A DNA stretch of 14,018 nt from Taibaiella helvus_B (GTDB lineage: Bacteria > Bacteroidota > Bacteroidia > Chitinophagales > Chitinophagaceae). The notes below the pieces were generated by a model. The model did no database searches. It was not told the origin of the DNA and was given only the letters and a program-made list of their open reading frames with translations. The stretch is from contig JBEBVI010000073.1 of assembly GCA_040392805.1 (NCBI GenBank), positions 1 to 14,018 on the forward strand, read 5' to 3'. Shown here in pieces: positions 14,014-14,018 of this stretch (positions within the stretch are counted from its first letter, which is position 1; every line of letters begins with the position of its first letter). The position numbers were made by a program, and so were the translations under genes.

Positions 14014-14018
14014 ACTTA

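Noticed and set aside
1..14018. CRISPR array, tRNA, rRNA, complete insertion sequence
   Set aside because: No regularly spaced long repeats, tRNA cloverleaf, conserved rRNA stretch or transposase frame was found by reading both strands.

Overview
The window reads as chromosome of a member of the phylum Bacteroidota, most likely the family Chitinophagaceae or a close relative. The evidence is a SusC-like TonB-dependent receptor with an N-terminal carboxypeptidase-like repeat, a BatD/BatE pair, a secreted protein with the opening domain of gliding-motility/T9SS proteins, and promoters with the Bacteroidota -7 element TAnnTTTG (perfect copies before the DUF47 gene, lpxH, fic, batD and the last gene). 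Shine-Dalgarno sequences are almost absent. The family assignment is inference; no rRNA or tRNA is present to settle it.

Layout. Positions 1-1598 (minus) hold the N-terminal 532 residues of a TonB-dependent receptor that runs off the left edge. The 219-bp divergent gap after it carries an array of 11-bp-phased (A/G)TTACC-like repeats. Next (plus) come a DUF47/PhoU-like protein and a PiT phosphate permease with a PDZ domain inserted in its central loop, followed by a possible 50-residue membrane protein that has the one good Shine-Dalgarno in the window. On the minus strand follow an APH/AmgK-like kinase fused to a RapZ C-terminal domain, a SixA-type histidine phosphatase, and LpxH of lipid A synthesis; lpxH and sixA overlap by ATGA.

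Positions about 7430-9680 look like an accessory insert. They hold an A-rich leader with three successive inverted repeats, a class II Fic protein with a C-terminal winged helix, and a converging outer-membrane beta-barrel gene broken by one frameshift. Then come batD and batE (plus, overlapping), without the usual batA/batB next to them. The right end is an 820-bp stretch with no convincing gene but much hairpin structure. The most notable element is a long imperfect hairpin at 13310-13422, about 40 pairs in six helices. One strand of its apical stem can instead pair with a site further downstream. It lies between a TAnnTTTG element and a short secreted protein that resembles only the N-terminus of T9SS-type proteins.

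How the genes may work together. The left block is a phosphate-uptake locus (accessory protein plus permease), and the phased repeats are the pattern expected for a PhoB/OmpR-family regulator, which could tie the receptor to the same regulon. The minus block concerns envelope amino sugars (lipid A, and possibly recycled MurNAc/GlcNAc sensed through the RapZ domain). BatD and BatE are envelope proteins of the Bat system. The best candidates for something undescribed are the switch-like leader at 13310-13444, the phased repeat array at 1641-1706, the PDZ-in-PiT transporter and the kinase-RapZ fusion.
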